NCBI GenBank assembly: GCA_946639085.1
Contig: CAMPBP010000034.1
Location: forward strand, 1-9,023
DNA from: an uncultured Lachnospiraceae bacterium
GTDB taxonomy: Bacteria > Bacillota > Clostridia > Lachnospirales > Lachnospiraceae
Direction: 5' to 3'
DNA length: 9,023 nt
In this document: positions 1 through 7,131 of the stretch, piece after piece
Position numbering within the stretch: the first letter of the stretch is position 1
Layout of the letters: each line of letters begins with the position of its first letter
The notes under the pieces: model-generated
Seen by the model: the letters and a program-made list of their open reading frames with translations, nothing else
What the model was told of the DNA's origin: nothing
Databases searched by the model: none
Program-made: the position numbers and the translations under genes

Positions 1-33
1 CTGAGGTCGCAAGTTCGAATCTTGTCACTCCGA
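1..33 (+). tRNA. 3' part of a tRNA gene, probably tRNA-Pro (5' part outside the window)
   Basis: The window opens inside a tRNA. The T arm is visible as stem GCAAG (9-13), loop TTCGAAT (14-20) and stem CTTGT (21-25). It is followed by the acceptor 3' strand CACTCCG (26-32) and discriminator A at 33. The next bases are TT, so the CCA end is not encoded and must be added enzymatically. The acceptor strand implies a 5' strand CGGAGTG, that is, a C1-G72 pair with A73, which in bacteria is characteristic of tRNA-Pro. The variable region AGGTC also fits that family. The anticodon is outside the window, so the identity is inferred. A terminator follows directly. Confidence 0.75.
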
Positions 34-71
34 TTAAAAAGGTATCCATTCATGGGTACCTTTTTTAATCG
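31..71 (+). terminator. Intrinsic terminator of the tRNA gene
   Basis: A long inverted repeat: 31-47 pairs with 54-71 with one mismatch and one bulged base, around the loop ATTCAT. The core stem is AAAAAGGTA/TACCTTTTT, followed by a run of six T at 61-66. It begins within the last bases of the tRNA, so it is likely the transcription end for the tRNA. Confidence 0.8.
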
Positions 72-90
72 GGATAAAAAAATAAACAAG

Positions 91-211
91 CGACCTCATG
101 TCGTCGCGAACGCAACGTTCGGGCGCTGAGGGTGCACGAGGTCCGGTGGACCTCGGGTCTGCACCGACCGGAGCGAAGCGGAGACCGCAAGTTCGAATCT
201 TGTCACTCCGA
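91..211 (+). other. GC-rich folded element ending in a tRNA-like acceptor/T-arm
   Basis: Counted G+C over 91-190 is 68 of 100, against AT-rich flanks. Hairpins visible: CGAACG (107-112)/CGTTCG (116-121), enclosed by CCTCA (94-98)/TGAGG (127-131). A long hairpin follows, with GGTGCA (131-136)/TGCACC (160-165) outside CGAGGTCC (137-144)/GGACCTCG (148-155). The end is a tRNA-like minihelix: CGGAG (179-183) pairs with CTCCG (206-210), enclosing the T arm GCAAG/CTTGT, with A at 211 as discriminator. There is no D arm or anticodon arm, so it is not a working tRNA. It may be a structured RNA, a mobile-repeat relic or a decayed tRNA copy. No start for it can be assigned. The function is unknown. Confidence 0.5.
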
Positions 212-213
212 TT

Positions 214-243
214 AAAAAAGTACCTTTAACAGGTACTTTTTTT
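214..243 (+). terminator. Second intrinsic terminator, after the tRNA-end copy
   Basis: Perfect 12-bp stem AAAAAAGTACCT (214-225)/AGGTACTTTTTT (231-242) with loop TTAAC and a run of seven T (237-243). It mirrors the terminator after the first tRNA end, which suggests that transcripts through the folded element end here. Confidence 0.8.
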
Positions 244-284
244 GTTATAATAAAGCAAAGTGATCGATAGATCTGATTAAGGAG
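225..284 (+). promoter_or_regulatory. Promoter -10 box and ribosome binding site of the SGNH hydrolase gene
   Basis: A consensus -10 box TATAAT lies at 246-251, only two bases after the terminator T run. The best -35 candidate is TTTAAC at 225-230 (15-bp spacing), which lies within the terminator hairpin; this part is weak. AAGGAG at 279-284, six bases before the ATG at 291, is a strong ribosome binding site. Confidence 0.55.
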
Positions 285-290
285 CAAGCT

Positions 291-1238
291 ATGACAAACA
301 ATGAATTAAAAGAATTATATTTCGGAGCATACAGTTTTAAAGAAACAGAGGATGGCTATCTTCAGGCGTTTCAATACAGTGATGAACAGATGAAATACTT
401 TGAGGGAGCCTTTGATTTCTGGTATGATCGTTGTATGGCAACTACGGCCAAGACGATCGAAATGGTAACGGAAGCAACGAAGGTTTCTTTTGACTACAAG
501 TTCATATGGACCGGGTCGGAAGATTCATTTGAACTTGCGATCGACGGATCGGTTACGAAAATAGTCTATGTAAAGGATATTTCGAAAGAGGGAAAAATAG
601 AATGGGAAATGCCTGCGGGAAGCAAGAATGCGGTCATTTATCTTCCTGCCGATGCAACTGTCCTTATAAAGAATTTTGAAGTAAATGCCAAGGCAGAGAG
701 ACCAAAGAAAAATGAAAAAGTATTATGGCTTGGCGATTCTATCACGCAGGGATACGGTCCTTTGCGTTCTGCGCAAACTTATGTAAGCGTGGCAAACAGG
801 ATCCTTAACTACGATATCATCAATCAGGGAATAGGCGGATATATATACGATAAGAAATCTCTTATGCCTATGCCGGGATATAAACCCGATAAGATAATCG
901 TAGCGCTTGGAACCAACAATTTCCACGATCCGCAAAAAACATCGGACATAACCGAGTATTACGACACACTTACAAATATATACGGATCGGAAATTCCGAT
1001 CATGTGCATCTCTCCGATATGGCGAGGAGACAATCCGGACGATCATGACAATTTCGTGGCATATTGCGAAATGATAAAGAAGGTTGCGGGCAGTTATAAA
1101 AATATAACTGTTTTAGACGGATTTAAGCTTGTACCCAATTTGTGCGAATATTATCTGGATAATCTTCATCCGAATCTGTTGGGTGCGGAGACTTACGGCC
1201 GAAATCTTGCGGAATATATAAAAAAGATCGGATGGTAA
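291..1238 (+). CDS. SGNH/GDSL-family esterase (acylhydrolase) with N-terminal accessory domain
   Basis: 315 residues, complete. Residues about 1-135 form an accessory region, probably a beta-sandwich as in two-domain SGNH esterases. The hydrolase follows from about 142. Block I is GDSITQG with nucleophile Ser150, block II is around GIGG (180-183), block III is GTNN (207-210) with Asn209 for the oxyanion hole, and block V is DNLHPN with Asp290 and His293 completing the triad. All catalytic blocks are intact. Family members remove acetyl or acyl groups from sugars, polysaccharides or lipids; the substrate here cannot be read. There is no signal peptide or membrane segment, so it should act in the cytoplasm, perhaps on imported oligosaccharides (inference). 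It has its own promoter and ribosome binding site, and converges with the gene on the other strand. Confidence 0.9.
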   Translation: MTNNELKELYFGAYSFKETEDGYLQAFQYSDEQMKYFEGAFDFWYDRCMATTAKTIEMVTEATKVSFDYKFIWTGSEDSFELAIDGSVTKIVYVKDISKEGKIEWEMPAGSKNAVIYLPADATVLIKNFEVNAKAERPKKNEKVLWLGDSITQGYGPLRSAQTYVSVANRILNYDIINQGIGGYIYDKKSLMPMPGYKPDKIIVALGTNNFHDPQKTSDITEYYDTLTNIYGSEIPIMCISPIWRGDNPDDHDNFVAYCEMIKKVAGSYKNITVLDGFKLVPNLCEYYLDNLHPNLLGAETYGRNLAEYIKKIGW

Positions 1239-1241
1239 ATA

Positions 1242-1274
1242 GCGGAAAGTTAGGGAAACTAAATGATCTTCCGC
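1242..1274. terminator. Hairpin between convergent genes, possible weak terminator
   Basis: GCGGAA (1242-1247) pairs with TTCCGC (1269-1274), with an inner stem TTAG/CTAA. It sits in the 43-base gap between the convergent ends of the SGNH gene and the small-protein gene. Neither side has a good T run, so termination activity is uncertain. Confidence 0.35.
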
Positions 1275-1281
1275 ATAAGTT

Positions 1282-1464
1282 TTACGAACAATTGATGCTT
1301 ATTCCCGAATTTTCCGATCCGGTTGAATTATCTTCTTTTTTTATGTTTTCATAGATCATGGCCAATTCTTCTTTGGAAAACTTCGGGAAAGAAGCTATTA
1401 TCGTTTCAAGCTCCATTCCTATCCTGCACATAGATTCAACCGCTCTTTTGTCCTGTTCGTTCAT
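1282..1464 (-). CDS. Small 60-residue protein of unknown function, downstream of the GNAT gene
   Basis: I do not recognise this protein. It begins MNEQDKRAVESMCRIGMELE and is charged and probably helical for the first 44 residues (two helices split by the FPKFSKEEL stretch), with a polar Ser/Asn-rich tail. There is no signal peptide or membrane segment. Three facts favour a real gene. It starts 18 bases after the acetyltransferase stop codon on the same strand. A purine-rich AAAGGAAAA site stands before its ATG. Nothing better is coded opposite. It is probably translated from the same mRNA as the acetyltransferase. The helix pattern could suit a small protein-binding or DNA-binding element, but that is only a guess. 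Confidence 0.6.
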   Translation of the reverse strand: MNEQDKRAVESMCRIGMELETIIASFPKFSKEELAMIYENIKKEDNSTGSENSGISINCS

Positions 1465-1482
1465 AGATTTTTCCTTTTATTG

Positions 1483-1968
1483 TTACAGTTTTTTCTCGTA
1501 GCATATATAGTCCTGATCGTACATGTGGCATTCGCCTACCTTGTTAAAACCAAAGACTTCATAGCTGCGTATCGCTTTGATGTTGTATTTGTTCACCAGA
1601 AAATGAATCCCATTGTATCCTCGTCTTACGAGTTCTTCCATACCGAATTTGAGCATTATACGTGCGTAACCTTTATTCTGCTCATCGGGAAGAACGGCAA
1701 GTCTTGCAAGTTCGCCTTCGGGTTCAAGATTTTTGTCCCAGCAGGTCAGTTCTTCGACCGCTTCATCGTATTCCAGGGAGATGGCTGCTTTTATCTTTCC
1801 ATCGGATCTTAATACAAAAAGGGAATCTCTATCAAGATCGTAGTCGATCGTTTCATTTGACGGATAGTGTTCGTCCCACGGGCAAAACTCTCTTCCTATC
1901 TGCATTCTGTACAAAGAAAGAATTTCTTCTCTGTCGGCTTCTGTCGCCTTTACTATTTGATACTCCAT
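1483..1968 (-). CDS. GNAT-family N-acetyltransferase
   Basis: 161 residues, complete. It transfers an acetyl group from acetyl-CoA to an amine; the substrate is not readable. The acetyl-CoA binding signature (motif A) is at about 88-107, with the pyrophosphate-binding turn QNKGYA at 97-102 after the beta-strand ELARLAVLP. Motif B follows as NKYNIKAIRSYEVFGF (126-141), where the Tyr of SYEVFGF is the usual general acid position. The N-terminal part, with the CPWDEHYPS stretch near residue 30, is a common style in Clostridia. The ATG at 1968 is supported by a GGAG site just upstream and a good promoter at 2002-2030. The small 60-residue gene follows 18 bases downstream, so the two probably form one unit. 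Confidence 0.9.
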   Translation of the reverse strand: MEYQIVKATEADREEILSLYRMQIGREFCPWDEHYPSNETIDYDLDRDSLFVLRSDGKIKAAISLEYDEAVEELTCWDKNLEPEGELARLAVLPDEQNKGYARIMLKFGMEELVRRGYNGIHFLVNKYNIKAIRSYEVFGFNKVGECHMYDQDYICYEKKL

Positions 1969-2001
1969 ATTTTACTCCGAAAAATGTATCTGTTCTTTGG
2001 T

Positions 2002-2030
2002 AGTATACGACACTATTTATTGTTTGTTAA
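2002..2030 (-). promoter_or_regulatory. Promoter of the GNAT / small-protein unit
   Basis: On the minus strand, TTAACA (2025-2030) and TATACT (2002-2007) are separated by exactly 17 bp, each matching five of six sigma-A consensus positions. Transcription would start near 1995, about 25 bases before the ATG. The -35 box lies within the upstream region of the divergent gene. Confidence 0.75.
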
Positions 2031-2105
2031 TATGGCATGACTATTATAATACATGATATGTTACTGAAGAAAATCATGACGGTAATGATGATATATCCAA
2101 GGAGG
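2024..2105 (+). promoter_or_regulatory. Promoter and ribosome binding site of the small secreted protein gene
   Basis: A perfect -10 box TATAAT is at 2045-2050. The best -35 is TTGTTA at 2024-2029 (15-bp spacing, not ideal), overlapping the -35 box of the divergent GNAT promoter. The strong ribosome binding site AAGGAGG at 2099-2105, nine bases before the ATG at 2115, decides the start; the upstream in-frame ATG at 2037 lies before the -10 box and cannot be used from this promoter. Confidence 0.65.
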
Positions 2106-2114
2106 AATTTTGTA

Positions 2115-2816
2115 ATGATCAATGTAAAAAAAATATTAACCAAAGCGGTTGCAACTCTTACCTGTGCAGCTATGCTTGCAGGAAATGGGCTTATGACTTA
2201 TGCCGCTGAAAACGTTACCAGAACATCTTCAAAAGATTACTGGAGTGATTATTTTGAAGCATATGCTGATGAAACGGATACATATTTTATTATGTGGGAT
2301 GAAAATGAGGCTGTAGTTGAACCTTTTTTGGATATGGAGAAAAATCCAAGAGCGGATATCAACGATAAATCTGTTATTACGATAGACGGAAAAGAATATA
2401 AATTCGTAAGATCAGAAAAAGATAAAGAAACGGGATTAACATATTATTTCTTTGAAAAATCCGCAGACGATGATAAGGGTGGCTCTTCTGATTTAGATGA
2501 TACAGATCCTTATCTTAAGCGTCTCGCCGAAAAGATCAAAGAAATCTACGCAGCCGATAACAATAGGAGCCTTAAATACAATAATCTTGTTGAATACAGA
2601 GAAGGCGACGGCATCCGTTATGATATGATGGAAGCTTTAAGCAAAACAAAAAATGTTGTTTTGGACTTCTATTTTACTCATAATGGAAAGCATTACCACG
2701 CAACGATCACAAGCGCAATGGCCAAAAAGGTTTACAAATCTGAAGTCGAAGTATACGGACCTGAATTTATTCTTAAACATTTCCCTTGTGAAGAGATCAA
2801 CTACGATACAAAATGA
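2115..2816 (+). CDS. Small secreted protein of unknown function
   Basis: 233 residues from the ATG at 2115. The N-terminus is a classic signal peptide: positive MINVKKILTK, a hydrophobic stretch to about residue 23, and a likely cleavage after TYA (residue 30). The mature part is acidic. Residues about 42-115 hold a beta-rich region (DYWSDYF, then VITIDGKEYKFVRSEKD). A low-complexity acidic/glycine linker follows at 117-131, then a C-terminal region at about 150-225 (RYDMMEALSKTKNVVLDFYF through VYGPEF). That last region resembles, from memory, a small C-terminal module repeated in secreted Lachnospiraceae proteins. There is no cell-wall sorting motif, membrane anchor or catalytic motif that I recognise. 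It is a monocistronic gene with its own promoter and terminator. The role is unknown; an extracellular binding or structural role is only a guess. Confidence 0.8.
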   Translation: MINVKKILTKAVATLTCAAMLAGNGLMTYAAENVTRTSSKDYWSDYFEAYADETDTYFIMWDENEAVVEPFLDMEKNPRADINDKSVITIDGKEYKFVRSEKDKETGLTYYFFEKSADDDKGGSSDLDDTDPYLKRLAEKIKEIYAADNNRSLKYNNLVEYREGDGIRYDMMEALSKTKNVVLDFYFTHNGKHYHATITSAMAKKVYKSEVEVYGPEFILKHFPCEEINYDTK

Positions 2817-2829
2817 TCTAAAATTATAG

Positions 2830-2861
2830 AAATCCCGCAGACAAAAGTCTGCGGGATTTTT
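2830..2861. terminator. Strong intrinsic terminator, shared by convergent genes
   Basis: Perfect 13-bp stem, AAATCCCGCAGAC (2830-2842) with its complement at 2847-2859 around the loop AAAA, followed by T on the + strand. It ends the secreted-protein gene. On the minus strand the same stem follows the carB stop by 15 bases and is trailed by an AT-rich tract, so it can serve both directions. Confidence 0.9.
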
Positions 2862-2874
2862 GTGTTTAAGGGGA

Positions 2875-5800
2875 TCAGATAGGTGATACCTTTATGGTAA
2901 GTTCGTTCAATACATCGAGAAGAACGCGGACCGTATCAAGGGAAGTGAAGATCGTAACGTTGTTTTCAATCGCACACTGTCTTAATGCAACACCGTCTTC
3001 ATAATGAACTCCCGAAAGGATCGCTCTTGTGTTGATGACATATCTTACATATCCGGCGCGTATCGCATTTAACATCTCATCCGATCCTTCGCTTAACTTG
3101 TGAAGTAATCGGCACTTGATACCGTGAGCTTTAAAGAATTCCGCGGTTGCGGTCGTTGCCACTATGTTAAAACCGAGATTGTAGAAATCACGCACCAAAG
3201 GAAGCGACTCTTCTTTATCCTCATCGGCGAGTGTAAACATTACTGTTCCGTAGTTGCTGAGCTTTATACCAGAAGCGGTTAAAGCTTTATACATTGCGCG
3301 GTGAAGCTTTTCATCGTAGCCTATCGCTTCGCCGGTAGATTTCATTTCAGGCGATAAATATGCGTCCATTCCGTGAAGCTTGGAGAAAGAAAACGCGGGA
3401 ACTTTTACATACCACATTTCCTTTTCTTTGGGATAAAGACTGAAAAATCCCTGTTCTTTAAGCGTTTCGCCAAGCATTACTTTTGTGGCGATATCCGCAA
3501 GCGGATAACCCGTTGCTTTTGAAAGGAACGGGACGGTCCTTGAAGATCTGGGATTGACTTCGATTATATAAACGTCATCGTTCGTGTCGACTATGAACTG
3601 TATGTTGAACAGTCCCACGATACCGATGCCGAGACCGAGCTTTTTTGTATAGTTTAAGATCTTTCCTTTGACAGCATCTGAAATACTGTAAGGAGGATAA
3701 ACCGAGATAGAGTCACCCGAGTGGATACCTGTTCTTTCTACAAGTTCCATTATACCGGGTACGAATACGTCGCATCCGTCGCAGATCGCATCAACTTCGA
3801 CTTCTTTTCCGCATATGTATTTATCGACAAGTACAGGTTTGTCTTCACCGAGTGAAACTGCGGTCTTTAAATAATGACGAAGGTCGGCTTCTTTTGACAC
3901 GATCTGCATCGCACGTCCGCCGAGTACGAACGAAGGTCTTACGAGCACCGGATAGCCGATCCTTTCGGCTGCAGCAACTCCCGCTTCTATATCGGTAACG
4001 GCTTCGCCCTTTGGCTGAGGTATTTGCAGATCCAAAAGCACTTTTTCAAACTGATCTCTGTCTTCGGCACGGTCTATCGCATCACAGTCTGTTCCGAGTA
4101 TCTTGACATCATATTCTTTAAGCGAATCTGCGAGATTGATGGCAGTCTGACCGCCGAGAGTCACTATAACTCCGTCAGGATTCTCATGATGGATTATATT
4201 CATGACATCTTCGGTCGTAAGAGGCTCAAAATAGAGCTTGTCGGCACAGGTGTAATCTGTAGAAACGGTTTCGGGGTTATTGTTTATAACTATCGAATGC
4301 CATCCCATTTCTTTTATGGTCTTAACGGCGTGAACGGTTGAATAGTCAAATTCGATGCCCTGTCCTATACGGATGGGACCGGAACCTAAAACTATTACCT
4401 TCTTTTCGTTTTCGCAGATCGATTCGTTTTCTTTTTCATAGGTTGAATAAAAGTACGGAATGTAACTCTTAAATTCCGATGCGCACGAATCGATCATCTT
4501 ATAAACAGGGAATATGTCGTACTTAACTCTCAGATTATAGACATCTTTCGCACTCATATCCCAAAGGTTTGCCAGATAAGCATCGGAGAAGCCGGTCTTT
4601 TTGGCAAGCATCAAAGCGTCTTTATCGCCTTTTGACAAAGAAACTTTCTTTTCAATGTTTACGATATTTTCAAATACTCTTAAGAACAGCCTGTCGATCT
4701 TTGTTACATTAAAGATGTCATCAACTAAGACACCTCTTCGCAAGAGTTCTGCGATCGCATAGGCTCTGTCGTCACGACCCTCTTCGATGTACGTTAAAAG
4801 ATCCGAAGTGGATAACTCATCGAATTTTTTAAGGTAGAGGTGGATACATCCGATCTCCAGCGATCGTATACCCTTTAATATACTTTCTTCGATAGTACGG
4901 CCGATGCTCATAACTTCACCGGTTGCCTTCATCTGAGTTCCCAGCTTGTTTTCCGCGTCGTTAAACTTATCAAACGGGAATCTCGGCATCTTTGTAACGA
5001 CATAATCAAGCGAAGGCTCGAAGCTTGCCGGAGTATTGGCAAGGCGTATCTCTTCAAGTCTGTAACCGACACCGATCTTTGCCGAAACTCTTGCGATCGG
5101 ATATCCGCTCGCCTTGGAGGCAAGGGCCGAAGAACGCGACACTCTGGGGTTAACTTCTATAAGATAATAGTTAAAAGAATCGGGGTCGAGCGCGAACTGA
5201 ACGTTACATCCGCCCTCGATCTTAAGCGCTTTTATGATCTTTAAAGCGCTGTTTCTTAACATGTGATATTCCTTATTGGTAAGAGTCTGCGAAGGACATA
5301 CAACGAGAGAGTCGCCGGTATGCACGCCGACCGGGTCGATGTTTTCCATGTTACAGATCGTGATCGCCGTATCGTTGGCATCTCTGATCACTTCGTATTC
5401 GATTTCTTTGTACCCTTTTACGGATTTTTCGATGAGAGCCTGATGAACGGGAGAAAGAAAAAGCGCATTTTTTAGAATAGTCTTTAACTCATCTTCATTG
5501 TCCGCAAATCCGCCTCCGGTTCCGCCGAGCGTAAATGCGGGACGGATGACTATCGGGTAACCGATCTTCGAGGCAGCGGCGATACCTTCTTCCATGCTTT
5601 CCGCTATTATCGAGGGGAGTGTGGGTTCACCTATCGAGTCGCAAAGTTCTTTAAATTTCTCGCGGTCTTCGGCCATATCTATACTTTCAAAATCTGTTCC
5701 GAGGAGCTCCACGCCGCATTCGTTCAAAACGCCGTTTTTGTGGAGCGCCATTGCAAGATTAAGACCCGTCTGTCCTCCTATCCCGGGAAGAATGGCATCG

Positions 5801-6048
5801 GGGCGCTCTTTTCTTATTACTCTTGCAATGAATTCCAAGGTAAGAGGTTCCATATATACTTTGTCCGCTATCGTTTTATCGGTCATGATACTTGCGGGAT
5901 TTGAGTTGCAAAGTATGACTTCATAGCCTTCTTCTTTGAGTGAAAGGCAGGCCTGCGTTCCCGCGTAATCAAATTCGGCCGCCTGTCCTATGACTATCGG
6001 GCCTGAGCCTATGATGAGTATTTTGTGTATGTCTGTTCTTTTAGGCAT
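2875..6048 (-). CDS. carB: Carbamoyl phosphate synthetase, large (synthetase) subunit
   Basis: 1057 residues, close to the usual size (about 1070). With CarA it makes carbamoyl phosphate from bicarbonate, ammonia released from glutamine, and two ATP, for pyrimidines and arginine. The two homologous halves are clear. The first starts KILIIGSGPIVIGQAAEFDY and has the glycine loop GGTGGG (175-180) and EVNPRVSRSSALASK (298-312). The second starts KVIVLGSGPIRIGQGIEFDY (about 550) and has GGRAM (710-714) and EVNPRSSRTVPFLSK (830-844). The C-terminal allosteric MGS-like domain covers about 935-1057, where nucleotide and ornithine effectors bind in known enzymes. The start at 6048 (MPKRTDIHK) is chosen because GAGGA stands eight bases before it; a longer frame to 6147 lies wholly inside carA. 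It overlaps the carA end by 8 bases, suggesting translational coupling. Confidence 0.97.
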   Translation of the reverse strand: MPKRTDIHKILIIGSGPIVIGQAAEFDYAGTQACLSLKEEGYEVILCNSNPASIMTDKTIADKVYMEPLTLEFIARVIRKERPDAILPGIGGQTGLNLAMALHKNGVLNECGVELLGTDFESIDMAEDREKFKELCDSIGEPTLPSIIAESMEEGIAAASKIGYPIVIRPAFTLGGTGGGFADNEDELKTILKNALFLSPVHQALIEKSVKGYKEIEYEVIRDANDTAITICNMENIDPVGVHTGDSLVVCPSQTLTNKEYHMLRNSALKIIKALKIEGGCNVQFALDPDSFNYYLIEVNPRVSRSSALASKASGYPIARVSAKIGVGYRLEEIRLANTPASFEPSLDYVVTKMPRFPFDKFNDAENKLGTQMKATGEVMSIGRTIEESILKGIRSLEIGCIHLYLKKFDELSTSDLLTYIEEGRDDRAYAIAELLRRGVLVDDIFNVTKIDRLFLRVFENIVNIEKKVSLSKGDKDALMLAKKTGFSDAYLANLWDMSAKDVYNLRVKYDIFPVYKMIDSCASEFKSYIPYFYSTYEKENESICENEKKVIVLGSGPIRIGQGIEFDYSTVHAVKTIKEMGWHSIVINNNPETVSTDYTCADKLYFEPLTTEDVMNIIHHENPDGVIVTLGGQTAINLADSLKEYDVKILGTDCDAIDRAEDRDQFEKVLLDLQIPQPKGEAVTDIEAGVAAAERIGYPVLVRPSFVLGGRAMQIVSKEADLRHYLKTAVSLGEDKPVLVDKYICGKEVEVDAICDGCDVFVPGIMELVERTGIHSGDSISVYPPYSISDAVKGKILNYTKKLGLGIGIVGLFNIQFIVDTNDDVYIIEVNPRSSRTVPFLSKATGYPLADIATKVMLGETLKEQGFFSLYPKEKEMWYVKVPAFSFSKLHGMDAYLSPEMKSTGEAIGYDEKLHRAMYKALTASGIKLSNYGTVMFTLADEDKEESLPLVRDFYNLGFNIVATTATAEFFKAHGIKCRLLHKLSEGSDEMLNAIRAGYVRYVINTRAILSGVHYEDGVALRQCAIENNVTIFTSLDTVRVLLDVLNELTIKVSPI

Positions 6049-7126
6049 TTTTCTGTCCTCGCAACATTTTAATGAATTCATCGAAAAGATATTTGCTGTC
6101 TTCGGGGCCGGGAGCGCTTTCGGGATGGTATTGAACGCTGAAAGCATTGTCTTTAACGCACCTTATCCCTTCCACGGTGTCATCAAGGAGATTTATATGA
6201 GTGATCTCAAGACCGGCCTTTATCGCACTTTCCTTATCAACCGCATAGGAGTGGTTTTGAGAGGTGATCTCAACTTTATCCGCCATGAGATTTTTAACGG
6301 GGTGATTACCGCCGCGGTGTCCGAACTTAAGCTTATAAGTTTTTGCTCCATATGAAAGAGCAAGTATCTGGTGACCCAGGCATATTCCCATGATGGGAAG
6401 TTTTCCGTGAAGAGCCTTTACGGTTTCGATCGTTGTTTCGTTGTCGACGGGATCGCCGGGTCCGTTTGAAATGAGTACGCCGTCGACTCCCAAAGAAAGA
6501 ATATCGCTTGCGGGAGTGGTGCTCGGAACGGCGGTGACCTTTATATTAAGCGCGTTCAGAGATCTGATTATGTTTGCTTTTGCTCCGCAGTCGATAAGCG
6601 CCACATGGAAATCTTCTTTTTCATTGGCAGGAAGAAAGACCTCGTTTTCCCCGATGCCCGCGCGTTTAACCTGATCGTGCGAATAATCCCATTCCTTTAG
6701 TAATTCGATGCCTTCTTCGGAGGAGATATCTTTTGAAGTGATGAGAACTTTGCAGCTTCCGAATTCACGGATCTTTCTTATAAGGCTTCTTGTATCGATT
6801 CCGGTGACACCGGCGATATCGTGTTCTTTCATGCAATCGGACAAAGAAGAAACACTTCGAAAGTTAGAAGGTTCATCGACATATTCTTTTACTATGAGGG
6901 CACCTATAAGAAGCTTGTCCGATTCAAAATCATCTTTGTTGATCCCGTAATTACCTATAAGCGGATAAGCCATTACGACCGCCTGGTCCGTATAGGACGG
7001 ATCGGAGATGATCTCCTGATATCCGACGGGTGAAGTATTAAAGACCAGTTCCAGCATTTTGTCGCTTTCCGAACCGAAAGCGTCACCGATATAAGTAGTT
7101 CCGTCTTCGAGTATTATCTTTCTCAT
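6041..7126 (-). CDS. carA: Carbamoyl phosphate synthetase, small (glutamine amidotransferase) subunit
   Basis: 361 residues, normal for the family. It hydrolyses glutamine and channels ammonia to CarB. The N-terminal CarA-specific domain (about 1-150) includes the SPVGYQEIISDPSY stretch (32-45) and PLIGNYG (55-61). The class I glutamine amidotransferase domain (about 174-355) has nucleophile Cys249 in GICLGHQ, the oxyanion region NGPGDP (221-226), and His334 with Glu336 in QYHPE. The triad is complete. The ATG at 7126 is preferred over the one at 7135: AGAGGA stands eight bases before 7126 but abuts the 7135 ATG. It starts 5 bases after the purF stop and its end overlaps carB by 8 bases, so it is the middle gene of one operon. 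Confidence 0.96.
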   Translation of the reverse strand: MRKIILEDGTTYIGDAFGSESDKMLELVFNTSPVGYQEIISDPSYTDQAVVMAYPLIGNYGINKDDFESDKLLIGALIVKEYVDEPSNFRSVSSLSDCMKEHDIAGVTGIDTRSLIRKIREFGSCKVLITSKDISSEEGIELLKEWDYSHDQVKRAGIGENEVFLPANEKEDFHVALIDCGAKANIIRSLNALNIKVTAVPSTTPASDILSLGVDGVLISNGPGDPVDNETTIETVKALHGKLPIMGICLGHQILALSYGAKTYKLKFGHRGGNHPVKNLMADKVEITSQNHSYAVDKESAIKAGLEITHINLLDDTVEGIRCVKDNAFSVQYHPESAPGPEDSKYLFDEFIKMLRGQKNA

Positions 7127-7131
7127 AAATG

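Larger units (their letters stand above)
8..218 (+). repeat. 33-bp direct repeat of the tRNA 3' end (8-40 and 186-218)
   Basis: The 33 bases at 8-40 recur exactly at 186-218, 178 bases downstream. The repeat covers the T arm, acceptor 3' strand and discriminator of the tRNA plus the first bases of the terminator. The terminator hairpins that follow each copy are similar but diverged (GGTATCC...GGGTACC versus AGTACCT...AGGTACT). This shows a duplication of a tRNA 3' end and its terminator. It could be the att-like footprint of an integration event or a partial tandem duplication; the sequence alone does not decide. Confidence 0.8.

Noticed and set aside
96..287. 63-residue open frame on the minus strand through the tRNA-end copy and folded element
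   Set aside because: It reads antisense through a tRNA end (the VTRFEL type of false protein well known from tRNA loci) and through stable hairpins and a terminator; no supporting binding site was identified.
1480..2003. Two open frames on the + strand opposite the GNAT gene (110 and 113 residues)
   Set aside because: The GNAT motifs, promoter and binding site are all on the minus strand; the + frames show no family features.
6049..6147. 33-residue N-terminal extension of carB
   Set aside because: The extension is wholly inside carA and unlike CarB N-termini; the ATG at 6048 has a good binding site and the expected start.
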